Shown piece by piece: positions 21,273-29,018 of a DNA stretch of 64,000 nt. Numbering within the stretch: position 1 is the stretch's first letter; each line of letters starts with the position of its first letter. Source of the stretch: Halopseudomonas pelagia (GTDB lineage: Bacteria; Pseudomonadota; Gammaproteobacteria; Pseudomonadales; Pseudomonadaceae); contig NZ_CP033116.1 in assembly GCF_009497895.1 (NCBI RefSeq), positions 3,782,001 through 3,846,000 of the forward strand, given 5' to 3'. The position numbers were made by a program, and so were the translations under genes. The notes below the pieces were generated by a model that did not search any database, had not been told where the DNA came from, and saw only the letters and a program-made list of their open reading frames with translations.

Positions 21273-22153
21273 AGCTCCGCATCCCGCCAGCCTATCTGAC
21301 TGACATCCCAATTAGCGCAGAAGGCCAGCCCGTCTGGCCCCTTCAAGCTATCAGCCGTCAGTTCCTTCCATGACTGGTTTTTCCAGACGAGAAAATGCAG
21401 GTAAGGAAGCTCAACGCCGCTCAATTCACTGTTCGTCAAGCGACCATCCCGGAGAAACCATTTCTGCGGCAAGACTCTTCGACCATTAGCAAGAATCGTA
21501 AAAGTGCTGTGTGATTCGATAAACTCACTACGGCGACTCCAGGCATTAAATCTGGCGGCAAAAAGTCTGAGGCTTTCAGGCCAATTCTTGTGACGAATAA
21601 ACAGACGACTGAAAGCACCTTCATCTAACGCTTGATGCGCCGGATCGGCATAACGTTCTCGCCATTGGGGTATCCGCATAAAAGCTTCGCGCATCATGAC
21701 GGTATTGCGAACGAGGCAGAGGTGCCCGGAAATGCGCCGGTGATGGGTGGCGAAAAGATCTTTGGTGGCCAGGCGCTCAGCGGTAAAATACCCGCGAAGG
21801 TCACCATATATGACATCTATGTCACCGAAGGCCCAGAAATCCACTTCATCCAGCTGGTCAGCGTGAATGTAGCCAAGTGCAGGTTTGATATCACAGAGCT
21901 TGTATGGCTGCTCCGGATAAAAATCAATTCCCAGACGCGAAGAAACCAATTCGCAATAAGCCCGGTAGCTCATTTCAATGAAGCGAACATTGTCAGGAGG
22001 ATTGTCAGGTATCCCGCAATCAGTGAAAAACAGCCACTCAATAGTTGGGTTCCGCCGGCAGCTTTCAAGATAAAAAGCCATCCAGAAAGGCCAACTTCCA
22101 AAATAGGGTATAACAAAACGAATGCTCGGCTGGATTGCTATTGCTGTGTTCAT
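21269..22153 (-). CDS. DUF6625-like putative glycosyltransferase
   Basis: A 294-residue soluble protein with GT-A features: FVIPYFGSWPFWMAFYLES at the start, WLFFTDCG, then VDFWAFGDIDVIYGD near residue 108, where the D-x-D would bind metal and nucleotide sugar. HRRISGHLCLVRN follows. Similar proteins are annotated DUF6625 and occur in polysaccharide loci. The gene lies between two clear glycosyltransferase genes on the same strand, overlapping the downstream one by four bases. A core sugar transferase is the likely role. Confidence 0.7.
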   Translation of the reverse strand: MNTAIAIQPSIRFVIPYFGSWPFWMAFYLESCRRNPTIEWLFFTDCGIPDNPPDNVRFIEMSYRAYCELVSSRLGIDFYPEQPYKLCDIKPALGYIHADQLDEVDFWAFGDIDVIYGDLRGYFTAERLATKDLFATHHRRISGHLCLVRNTVMMREAFMRIPQWRERYADPAHQALDEGAFSRLFIRHKNWPESLRLFAARFNAWSRRSEFIESHSTFTILANGRRVLPQKWFLRDGRLTNSELSGVELPYLHFLVWKNQSWKELTADSLKGPDGLAFCANWDVSQIGWRDAEL

Positions 22154-22163
22154 AAGCCAGGGT

Positions 22164-23297
22164 CTATTTGAGATTGAGTAAAGCGTGTAGAGACCAGAAG
22201 CGCTTCCTGGCTGCTGCGTCGGAGAAACGCTGAATCAGTATATCAGCTGCGAGTTGCCGTTGCTTATTGAGGGAGGAAGGCTCAGTGCCTGCGGCAGTGA
22301 CAAGACAGCGGGCCAACCCCTGTGCATCACCTAGGGAGAACAATTGGCCATGCTCCGACACCACCTCCGGACCGCCCCCACAGTCGCTACAGATTATCGG
22401 TACGTCTGCGGCCATGGCCTCAAGCAACACCATACCGAAGGGCTCATGATCAGAGGTTAAAGCGAACACATCGAAAGCCTTGAAAGTATTCCGCGCATCC
22501 GGAACCTGCCCCAAGAAAAGAACCTTATCTGCTATCTGCAGGGTGCCAGCAAGCCTCTTGAGGGACGCCTCAAGACGCCCTTTCCCAATCAGCACCAGTA
22601 AACTGTTTTCCGGCAAGTCAGGCAATGCCAGGGCAAACCCCTTTAGCAGAGTCGTCTGGTCCTTGTCCGGATGCAGCCTTCCGACATTGCCTACAACCCA
22701 GGCATCTTCAGCCAGGCCGAGTGTACGCCGGGCCTCGGCACGGTCCACTTGCGCATTGCGCACAGCCTCAACATCAATCCGGTTGTATAAGGTCTGGATA
22801 CGCTCATGCGGCCAGTCTGGAAGAGCGTTACGGATGTCATCCCTCACCGCGTCCGAAACCCCAAGTAGATGCAGGCGGTTACGATAGGCCCGAGCGAACA
22901 GTCTGCGACCTAATCGATCAAAATCGCCGAAGGCATGATGAACGCCGAGTACCGGTAAATCCGTAGCCAAGCAAGCGATATAGGTCGGCTTGGAGCGGTG
23001 CGCAATACAGAAGCTGAAGTCTCGCGCCCGAGCTATCTGACGAAACTCGCGAATCGCCTTGATCTTCAAACCGCGGATAGCGGAAGAACTGTACTCCATG
23101 AAAATGACTTCCGCAGACTGGCATTTTTCCGCTACCTGCGGATCCTTTTTACCGGTCAGGAACACCGTAGTCACCTGGTAGCCTGTTCCGTCAAACAGCG
23201 CAGCATATTGCCGCGCGCAGTCCAGGAAAGGGCCATCATAGCCATGGCAAAACTGCAGAACGCGACCTGCAGCGGCGCTTTTCATCACATCAGTCAT
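22164..23297 (-). CDS. Family 4 glycosyltransferase, LPS core (WapH-like by position)
   Basis: A 377-residue GT-B enzyme with a retaining GT4 C-terminal domain. VGNVGRLHPDKDQTTLLKGF binds the nucleotide sugar, and EPFGMVLLEAMAADVP near residue 283 is the E-x7-E motif. The N-terminal acceptor domain opens VLQFCHGYDGPFLDCARQYA. The ATG at 23297 overlaps the carbamoyltransferase stop (ATGA). In P. aeruginosa the gene next to the carbamoyltransferase is wapH, a glucosyl- or galactosaminyl-type core transferase; equivalence here is inferred from order, not proven. Confidence 0.85.
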   Translation of the reverse strand: MTDVMKSAAAGRVLQFCHGYDGPFLDCARQYAALFDGTGYQVTTVFLTGKKDPQVAEKCQSAEVIFMEYSSSAIRGLKIKAIREFRQIARARDFSFCIAHRSKPTYIACLATDLPVLGVHHAFGDFDRLGRRLFARAYRNRLHLLGVSDAVRDDIRNALPDWPHERIQTLYNRIDVEAVRNAQVDRAEARRTLGLAEDAWVVGNVGRLHPDKDQTTLLKGFALALPDLPENSLLVLIGKGRLEASLKRLAGTLQIADKVLFLGQVPDARNTFKAFDVFALTSDHEPFGMVLLEAMAADVPIICSDCGGGPEVVSEHGQLFSLGDAQGLARCLVTAAGTEPSSLNKQRQLAADILIQRFSDAAARKRFWSLHALLNLK

Positions 23298-25024
23298 GCC
23301 TTCACCACCAACACATCCTCCATGACCAGATACTGCAAATCCGAGCTAAAAAACATATCTAACGCCTCTTTCGGTGAGCAGGCCATCGGTTCTCCATCAG
23401 GATTCAGCGAGGTACTGAGCAGCACGCCATTACCCGTAAGGCGCTCCATATGGATCATCAGATCATAGTAGCGCGGGTTATGTTCCCGCTTAAGCACCTG
23501 GGTCCGCGCAGCGGTGTCTTCATGGAGAATTTCAGCTACACGGCGCTTATATTTATCTTTCACATCAAAGGCAACATTCATAAAGGTCGATGGATGATCT
23601 ATCTCCAACATCTGCGTAGCAGCAGTATCCAGCATCGACGAATAGAATGGACGCCAGGGCACGCAAACCTTGAGCTGCGACTTGATTCGCTCAACAACAC
23701 CCACGACGCTGGGGCAGCCAAGTATCGAGCGATGACCCATCGCGCGCGGTCCGAACTCCATGCGACCCTGAAACCACGCGACCGGATGGCCGTCAGTCAG
23801 AATATCGGCGATATATTCGGGAGCATCTTCAATCAACTGCCATTGCGGCCTATCCAGATGGCTGACGCAGGCCGCGATGACATCCTCGTTAGAGTAGTCA
23901 GGGCCCAAGTAGACATTTTCCATCTTTTCAACCGGCACTCCTTGCTGTTCGGAGATATACGCAGCAGCCCCCACTGAAACTCCCGCCTCGCCAAAGGCAG
24001 GCTGCACGAATAACTCCTTGACGTCGGGGCGCGCGATGATGTGCTGGTTGAGTTTGAGGTTCAATGAACAGCTACCAGCGAAAGCAATTTTTCCGGTCTC
24101 GCGCAGAATGTCGCCGAGGTAGTAATCCATCATCTCCAGCGCCAACTTCTCAACTAAAGCCTGCATGCTGGCGGCATAATGAACATAGGGCTCTTCAGCG
24201 GTAGTCTCTTCTGGTCTGGGCCCCAGCCACTCGACCAACTTCGACGAGAAGGAGTAATACTTGCCCTCCTCCTTATGACGACGCGAGCCAACAACATTGA
24301 CATAATCCGTATTGATGATCAGCTCGCCGTTCTCGAACCGAGCCAACTTGGAGAAATCATACCTGGTCGCGTCCCCATAGGCGGCCAAGCTCATGGCTGG
24401 TAATTGACCATCAAGTTCATCAAAACCCAAATACTCGCTCAGTGCAGCGTGAAGAGCACCGAGGGATTCAGGCGCATAGAATTCCTTGATGATGTGAATT
24501 TTGCCGCGCTCGCCATAGCCGAAAAAGGTCGTGGCATATTCACCATTGTCGCCGATGTACAGGATTGCTGTCTTTTCCTTGAAACCCGAGCAGTAATAGG
24601 CGCTCGAGGCATTCGCCAGTTGGTGCGCTAACGGCTCAAGACGCACCGTTCCAAGGTCAAACCCTAACTGCTCGAGACACCAGAGGATCTTCCTGCGAAA
24701 ACGCTTGAAGCGGCGGTTACCCAGCAAAATCGCATCTAGCGAATGATCAGGCGCATACCAATGATGCCTGGCGTAATGCCAGCGGGCCTTGCCGAATATG
24801 CTGATGGGCGCGTATGCAATGGTGACAATATCGACGTCAGCAGGAGTAATTCCTGCCTGTTCAAGACAGAACTTGGCAGACTCGTAAGGCATGCGATTCC
24901 TGGCATGTTTGGAGCGCACAAAACGTTCTTCCTCGGCTGCCGCAATCAACTTTCCGCCGACATACAGGGCGGCAGCAGGATCGTGGCCGAGCGCGCCAGA
25001 CAGGCCAAGAATAGTCAGCGCCAA
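23294..25024 (-). CDS. Carbamoyltransferase of LPS core (NodU/WapO type)
   Basis: A 576-residue enzyme of the NodU/CmcH/TobZ family, which transfers carbamoyl from carbamoyl phosphate through a carbamoyl adenylate. Residues near the start, ILGLSGALGHDPAAAL, hold the metal-binding histidine of the Kae1-like domain. AAEEERFVRSKHARNRMP, GDNGEYAT and FQGRMEFGPRAMGHRSIL of the YrdC-like half follow. I chose TTG 25024, with AGAGG seven bases upstream; a longer frame to 25114 exists. In P. aeruginosa the homologue carbamoylates heptose of the inner core, so the same role is likely. Confidence 0.88.
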   Translation of the reverse strand: MALTILGLSGALGHDPAAALYVGGKLIAAAEEERFVRSKHARNRMPYESAKFCLEQAGITPADVDIVTIAYAPISIFGKARWHYARHHWYAPDHSLDAILLGNRRFKRFRRKILWCLEQLGFDLGTVRLEPLAHQLANASSAYYCSGFKEKTAILYIGDNGEYATTFFGYGERGKIHIIKEFYAPESLGALHAALSEYLGFDELDGQLPAMSLAAYGDATRYDFSKLARFENGELIINTDYVNVVGSRRHKEEGKYYSFSSKLVEWLGPRPEETTAEEPYVHYAASMQALVEKLALEMMDYYLGDILRETGKIAFAGSCSLNLKLNQHIIARPDVKELFVQPAFGEAGVSVGAAAYISEQQGVPVEKMENVYLGPDYSNEDVIAACVSHLDRPQWQLIEDAPEYIADILTDGHPVAWFQGRMEFGPRAMGHRSILGCPSVVGVVERIKSQLKVCVPWRPFYSSMLDTAATQMLEIDHPSTFMNVAFDVKDKYKRRVAEILHEDTAARTQVLKREHNPRYYDLMIHMERLTGNGVLLSTSLNPDGEPMACSPKEALDMFFSSDLQYLVMEDVLVVKA

Positions 25025-25209
25025 TGGTCTGCCTCTTGATTGATGATACCGAGCCGCATAGCCCCGGGTGGGAGGTTCGAAACCAGGACCAGTTCGATCT
25101 GGCCAGCATTCCACATTAACGCGCGGTGGCTAGTATAACCTTTCCAATGCAGATGTCCGAACAGCGGCGGCTGCAATAACATGCCAGGAATACCGTTCGA
25201 ACGGCGGTA

Positions 25210-26013
25210 TCAGGAAATCGACTCGTGCAGCCGGGTATGCACCTCTGTGAGCGGCAGACGGGGCACAATTGACGGGGGCAAGCGACTATTCTCGGAAAGA
25301 TTAAACACCTCGAAACGACCGGGCATGACAATCCTTTCCGCCATCAGACGAAAGCTAGGGAGAATATAATCGTCATAGTCCTTGTCCAGCGTACTGGGCA
25401 AGGCGCTGTCACCCTGTTCATAGAAGCGGCCGAATGACGGGTTAAGATCGACACCGAGCAAAAAAACTTCACTAAACCCGAGGTGGCAAGCCAACTGCAA
25501 GCCCGCCAGGGGGATAGTACGAGAGCCAAAATACCCTTTACTCATGTTGGTACTAAATCCCACTCGGTTAGGTTTCGCGTGCAACAGAGAAAAATAGCTG
25601 TGCAAATCCGGGTCATTCCGTATCGACCAGGCAAAGCGTTTATCGGGGATAATTGCTCGGCGATTACGCCGATTCAAGCGTGACATGAGATACAGCTGTT
25701 TTGCCTCCAGGGAATGTGGGGCCACTAGGCTTAGCTGCTCATAGCAATCAGCCGTCATCGCTGTGCGCTGGGCCTGACTGACGCCTTTGGCAGCGAGTTC
25801 AGGCCTCCCTTCGACGAAACCGGGATCATCACAAAGGTAAAAATAAGGTGTTATCCCATCAGTCTCGCATTTAAGAATCGAACCATTCATCGCGATAACC
25901 GGAATGTTCGGAAACTCTTTTAACGGAAACTCCGCTGCCGAAGGGCCCGAAGCGAGAATAAACACCGGACCGCTCTCACTTTGAAAGTTGTGTTTAAACG
26001 AGTCAAATACCAA
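25210..26013 (-). CDS. Putative Rossmann-fold sugar transferase, GT42/DUF115-like
   Basis: A 267-residue soluble protein that I cannot assign firmly. It starts with VFILASGPSAAEFPL, a G-P-S motif in a beta-alpha nucleotide-binding turn, and PVIAMNGSI. Later come GFSTNMSKGYFGSRTIPL and FLLGVDLNPSFGRFYE. This order (GPS loop, S/T-rich turn, then G-hydrophobic-D-hydrophobic) resembles bacterial GT42 sialyltransferases such as CstII, and also MptE/DUF115 proteins. It is the first gene of the minus-strand run into waaL, 185 bases before the carbamoyltransferase. A core sugar transferase is plausible. The IS element lies about 240 bases upstream and may have changed its promoter. Confidence 0.6.
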   Translation of the reverse strand: MVFDSFKHNFQSESGPVFILASGPSAAEFPLKEFPNIPVIAMNGSILKCETDGITPYFYLCDDPGFVEGRPELAAKGVSQAQRTAMTADCYEQLSLVAPHSLEAKQLYLMSRLNRRNRRAIIPDKRFAWSIRNDPDLHSYFSLLHAKPNRVGFSTNMSKGYFGSRTIPLAGLQLACHLGFSEVFLLGVDLNPSFGRFYEQGDSALPSTLDKDYDDYILPSFRLMAERIVMPGRFEVFNLSENSRLPPSIVPRLPLTEVHTRLHESIS

Positions 26014-26250
26014 ACCAATCGCCTCTCTGCTTTACCCGAAAATTGCCGGCCTAGAGGACTGACTGGAAGCGTCACTTTCATAGGCTAGCTATTGATTCGA
26101 CTAGGCAAACTCACGATGGTTGCATTGCGTGGGCAATCCTTACTCTGGACATTGCATGTGCTGAGACACAGTCGCGCCCACAGGTGTCCTACCCGAGCAT
26201 TGTCCAATTGCGGGCCAATGCTTGAACGCGTACTCGCTTCCATCCCCCTC
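26014..26250. other. Intergenic region left of the IS element
   Basis: Together with the IS leader, this gives about 300 bases without a gene. It should hold the promoter of the minus-strand gene ending at 25210, but I see no strong promoter. Short minus-strand frames run out of the IS into it without a convincing protein. Confidence 0.5.
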
Positions 26251-26268
26251 TGTCAGGATTGATGTCGC
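26251..26268 (+). repeat. Left terminal inverted repeat of the IS3-family element
   Basis: TGTCAGGATTGATGTCGC pairs imperfectly (13 of 18) with the right end at 27888-27905. Confidence 0.65.
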
Positions 26269-26316
26269 GTCCCTTGTTACACTCTCTTAAACATTCAGGG
26301 GCGTTTGGAGATCTGT

Positions 26317-26814
26317 ATGCCTCGCTATTCCGATGAGCGACGTCAGGCCGCTGTGGCCAAGCTGTTACCGCCTTATAACCAAAGCGTAGAAGAGGTCGCC
26401 CGGCAGGAGGGTATCTCGCCAGCCACTGTTTACAAGTGGCGCAAAGAAGCTCGTGCTGAGGGACGCTGCTTGCCCGATGCAAGTGACCAGGGTACGTCCG
26501 GCTGGTCGTCCCGAGACAAGTTTGCAGCGGTGGTTGAGACCGCAGCGATGAACACCGAAGACGTTGCTGCCTATTGTCGTCAACGGGGACTGTATCCCGA
26601 GCAGCTGCAACGCTGGCGTCATGACTGCGAACAAGCCGCCAGCCTGTCCTATGAGGACCGCCGTCGAGAAGCGGATGAAGCCAAGCAGCAGCGCAAGCGG
26701 ATCAAAGAGCTGGAACGAGAGCTACATCGCAAGAACACAGCACTCGCGGAGACAGCAGCACTGCTGACGCTGTCAAAAAAAGCACGGGCGATCTGGGGGG
26801 ACGAGGAGTCATGA
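26317..26814 (+). CDS. IS3-family transposase OrfA
   Basis: A 165-residue DNA-binding protein of the element. The N-terminal helix-turn-helix reads SVEEVARQEGISPATVYKWR, and a second one follows at EDVAAYCRQRGLYPEQLQRW. The C terminus is a leucine-rich coiled coil (RIKELERELHRKN, then ETAALLTLSKKA) as in IS3 OrfA multimerisation segments. The ATG at 26317 is preferred to an in-frame TTG at 26305. The stop overlaps the orfB start by four bases, so OrfB is probably made by reinitiation rather than only by frameshifting. Confidence 0.9.
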   Translation: MPRYSDERRQAAVAKLLPPYNQSVEEVARQEGISPATVYKWRKEARAEGRCLPDASDQGTSGWSSRDKFAAVVETAAMNTEDVAAYCRQRGLYPEQLQRWRHDCEQAASLSYEDRRREADEAKQQRKRIKELERELHRKNTALAETAALLTLSKKARAIWGDEES

Positions 26815-27875
26815 TCAGCATCGAGGATCGCCAACGTGCCGTAGAGCTGATTGCTGTCGCCTGCAACGAGGGCGCCACCTTGACGGCTGCCTGTGAAGTC
26901 GTCGGGATTTCTATCCGGACTCACCAACGCTGGATGCAGGCGGGAAAGCTAACAGGCGATAAACGCCCTGTAGCCGAACGCCCAGCCCCTGCTAATGCGC
27001 TGACCCCAGAAGAAGAGGCTGAGATCTTGAGGCAATGCCACCGTGACGAGTTTGCTGCTTTACCGCCGGATCAGATTGTTATTCGGCTGATGGATGAAGA
27101 GCAGCGTTACATTGCCTCCGTATCGAGCTTTTATCGAGTACTGCGTAAACATGGCCAGCTGGCACACCGGGGACGCGCCAAAGCCCGCAAATCACAGCCA
27201 GCGCCGACTACACATACAGCAATCGCCCCCAACCAGGTATGGTCCTGGGACTGCACCTGGCTTCCTGGGCCAGCCAAGGGTACCTACTACTATCTGGTGA
27301 TGATCCTCGACATCTTCAGCCGTAAAGTCGTGGGCTGGGAAGCCTTTCTGGGGGAGTCTGCAGCTAACTCACGCCGTGTCATTGAACGAGCCGTGCTGGC
27401 CGAAAACATGGTAGGCCAGCCTCTGGTGCTGCACGCTGATAACGGCAGCCCCTTCAAAGGCGTCACCTTGCTTGAGAAGCTGAGAGATCTGCAGATCCAG
27501 CCTTCGTTCAGTCGACCGCGTGTGAGCAACGATAACGCCTTCTCCGAGGCTCTGTTCCGCACCTGCAAGTATGTGCCGAACTACCCCGTCAGTGGCTTCG
27601 CTGACCTATCAGCTGCCCAGCGTTGGGTGCACGGCTTCGTCCAGTGGTACAACTATGAGCACCGCCACAGTGCTATCCGCTTCGTGACGCCGATGCAGCG
27701 CCACACAGGAGAAGACAAAGCCATATTAGCCAAGAGACATGCGCTCAACCTTGCAGCCAGAGCTGCGCATCCTGAGCGCTGGAGTGGTGACACCCGCAAC
27801 TGGCATCCTGTGACATTAGTATCGCTAAACCCAGAGCGCCGAGTAGTTAGGGAGGTAGAGAAAATAGCTGCATAA
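26811..27875 (+). CDS. IS3-family transposase OrfB (DDE integrase)
   Basis: A 354-residue retroviral-type integrase. An N-terminal helix-turn-helix (AACEVVGISIRTHQRW) and HTH_21-like segment (SVSSFYRVLRKHGQLAHRG) precede the catalytic core. The core has WSWDCTWLPGP for the first Asp, VLHADNGSPFKG for the second, and SNDNAFSEALFRTCKY with the Glu of the DDE triad. The frame is complete, so the element may still be active. It reads in the opposite direction to the surrounding core genes on its left. Confidence 0.92.
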   Translation: MISIEDRQRAVELIAVACNEGATLTAACEVVGISIRTHQRWMQAGKLTGDKRPVAERPAPANALTPEEEAEILRQCHRDEFAALPPDQIVIRLMDEEQRYIASVSSFYRVLRKHGQLAHRGRAKARKSQPAPTTHTAIAPNQVWSWDCTWLPGPAKGTYYYLVMILDIFSRKVVGWEAFLGESAANSRRVIERAVLAENMVGQPLVLHADNGSPFKGVTLLEKLRDLQIQPSFSRPRVSNDNAFSEALFRTCKYVPNYPVSGFADLSAAQRWVHGFVQWYNYEHRHSAIRFVTPMQRHTGEDKAILAKRHALNLAARAAHPERWSGDTRNWHPVTLVSLNPERRVVREVEKIAA

Positions 27876-27887
27876 AAATCAAACAGG

Positions 27888-27905
27888 GCGACAGATACCT
27901 TGACA
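27888..27905 (-). repeat. Right terminal inverted repeat of the IS3-family element
   Basis: Read on the minus strand this is TGTCAAGGTATCTGTCGC, the partner of the left end. It starts 12 bases after the orfB stop. Confidence 0.65.
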
Positions 27906-27916
27906 GTTACCGCCAT

Positions 27917-28157
27917 CTAGAAGCATTCACATGACGGAGCAACCTGAATCGGCGTATTGAGCTGAGCATTGCGCACCAGATCGGTCGCATTGGCGAGCCA
28001 ATCCTGTTGCCGCCGGTAAAGGATATCCAAGGGGTGACATCCCCCATGTCGATCTCGAAGTAGAGGTTTTTTTTGCTCCGACGGATGATGGTTCCTCTGC
28101 TTTGACCAAGCAGGATATACTCGTTTTTTAAGATATCGATATGGAAATGGGATTTTA
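27917..28157 (-). pseudogene. Possible frameshifted remnant of a minus-strand gene
   Basis: Minus-strand frames here read like protein in two parts. One is KSHFHIDILKNEYILLGQSR and NLYFEIDMGDVT (about 28157-28040). The other, one frame away, is LDILYRRQQDWLANATDLV to IQVAPSCECF and a stop at 27917. They join near a short C run (about 28035), suggesting a frameshift. No start codon is present, and the adjacent AT-rich gene begins at the other edge. The remnant abuts the IS. I do not recognise the family; this is a weak call. Confidence 0.3.
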
Positions 28158-28160
28158 CTC

Positions 28161-28877
28161 TTGAGCCTGGGAACACAGTTTCGGAAGTACAAAACACGTT
28201 TTAAAATTCGTCTACAAGGCGAAATGAGGTATTTTTATTACAAAACCATTTACAAAAATCCAGCCCGTCCTACCAAGGAGCTTTTGATCGATATTGCCGA
28301 TATCAACATGGTCATTGACGATAGATCGCTTGCAAAACAACATCCATCGTATAGAAAAATCTACAAGACAGTTAATACGGTAATAGAGGGTGCGTTCTGG
28401 AAACATGTCAAACCTGTCAACGGCAAGAACGTGAAGCTTATTGGCTTCCGCGAACACTTTGTTCTGGGAGTTGAGTGGAAAGAAACCACTCTTTTCAAGC
28501 AGTATGAGCAGGAGCTACTGGAAAAACCCAATGTTCAGGGCTGCCGAGACATGCATGAGCTTATTAAGTTGTACGAAGAAAAGTATGATGCTTTATATCA
28601 CCAGTTGGCATTAGAGGGGGTCAAGTCGGCGCGCCATAACGTCGATATAGAGCCAATATATATTTACATACATGGGGATGGACGCTTTGTTTACACATCG
28701 GGCGGCAATCATAGACTCAATATGGCCAAGGTGCTGGGCCTGAAAAGTGTTCCCGTACTTGTCCGTGGGCGGCATGCTGAGTGGCAACGAATTCGTGATG
28801 AATACCAAACGTTAGGCCGGTCAGCTTTCCAACAGAAATATCCCTCGCTTGTAGAGCACCCCGATCTTCAAGCCTAG
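28161..28877 (+). CDS. Unknown protein with ParB/sulfiredoxin-like C-terminal motif, AT-rich
   Basis: A 238-residue protein of unknown function. The distinctive part is near residue 170: IYIHGDGRFVYTSGGNHRLN, then MAKVLGLKSVPVLVRGRHAEW. The pattern D-G-x-x-(12)-G-G-x-H-R-L with a following hydrophobic strand resembles ParB/Srx-type nucleotide-binding folds found in polysaccharide loci. The start is TTG 28161 or, equally likely, ATG 28224 with AAGG five bases upstream. The gene is far more AT-rich than its neighbours and stands on the opposite strand from the core genes, so it was probably acquired from another source. Confidence 0.65.
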   Translation: MSLGTQFRKYKTRFKIRLQGEMRYFYYKTIYKNPARPTKELLIDIADINMVIDDRSLAKQHPSYRKIYKTVNTVIEGAFWKHVKPVNGKNVKLIGFREHFVLGVEWKETTLFKQYEQELLEKPNVQGCRDMHELIKLYEEKYDALYHQLALEGVKSARHNVDIEPIYIYIHGDGRFVYTSGGNHRLNMAKVLGLKSVPVLVRGRHAEWQRIRDEYQTLGRSAFQQKYPSLVEHPDLQA

Positions 28878-29018
28878 CCATTAATTTATTGGAACCATTT
28901 CCTGGCGCCTGATCTCCCTCCCCGGCTTACAAGAGTTTTTTCCAAACCGCTGGTTCCTCTGGAATTACTCCCGAGGGTGAATGTCATAGACTATTCTCAC
29001 TCTTCGCGGAATTACCAC

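Larger units (their letters stand above)
26251..27905 (+). mobile_element. IS3-family insertion sequence
   Basis: A 1,655-base element with two transposase genes in an ATGA overlap. The ends form imperfect inverted repeats beginning TGTCA: left TGTCAGGATTGATGTCGC at 26251-26268; right, read inward from 27905, TGTCAAGGTATCTGTCGC, 13 of 18 matching. TG...CA termini are usual for IS3. No matching 3-5 base direct repeats flank it (left ends CCCCTC, right begins GTTACC), so an end or flank has rearranged or the boundary is slightly off. Confidence 0.8.

Noticed and set aside
26140..26250. Minus-strand peptide left of the IS that could be the other half of an interrupted gene
   Set aside because: It does not join in frame with the remnant on the right side, and the remnant's own stop lies before the IS.
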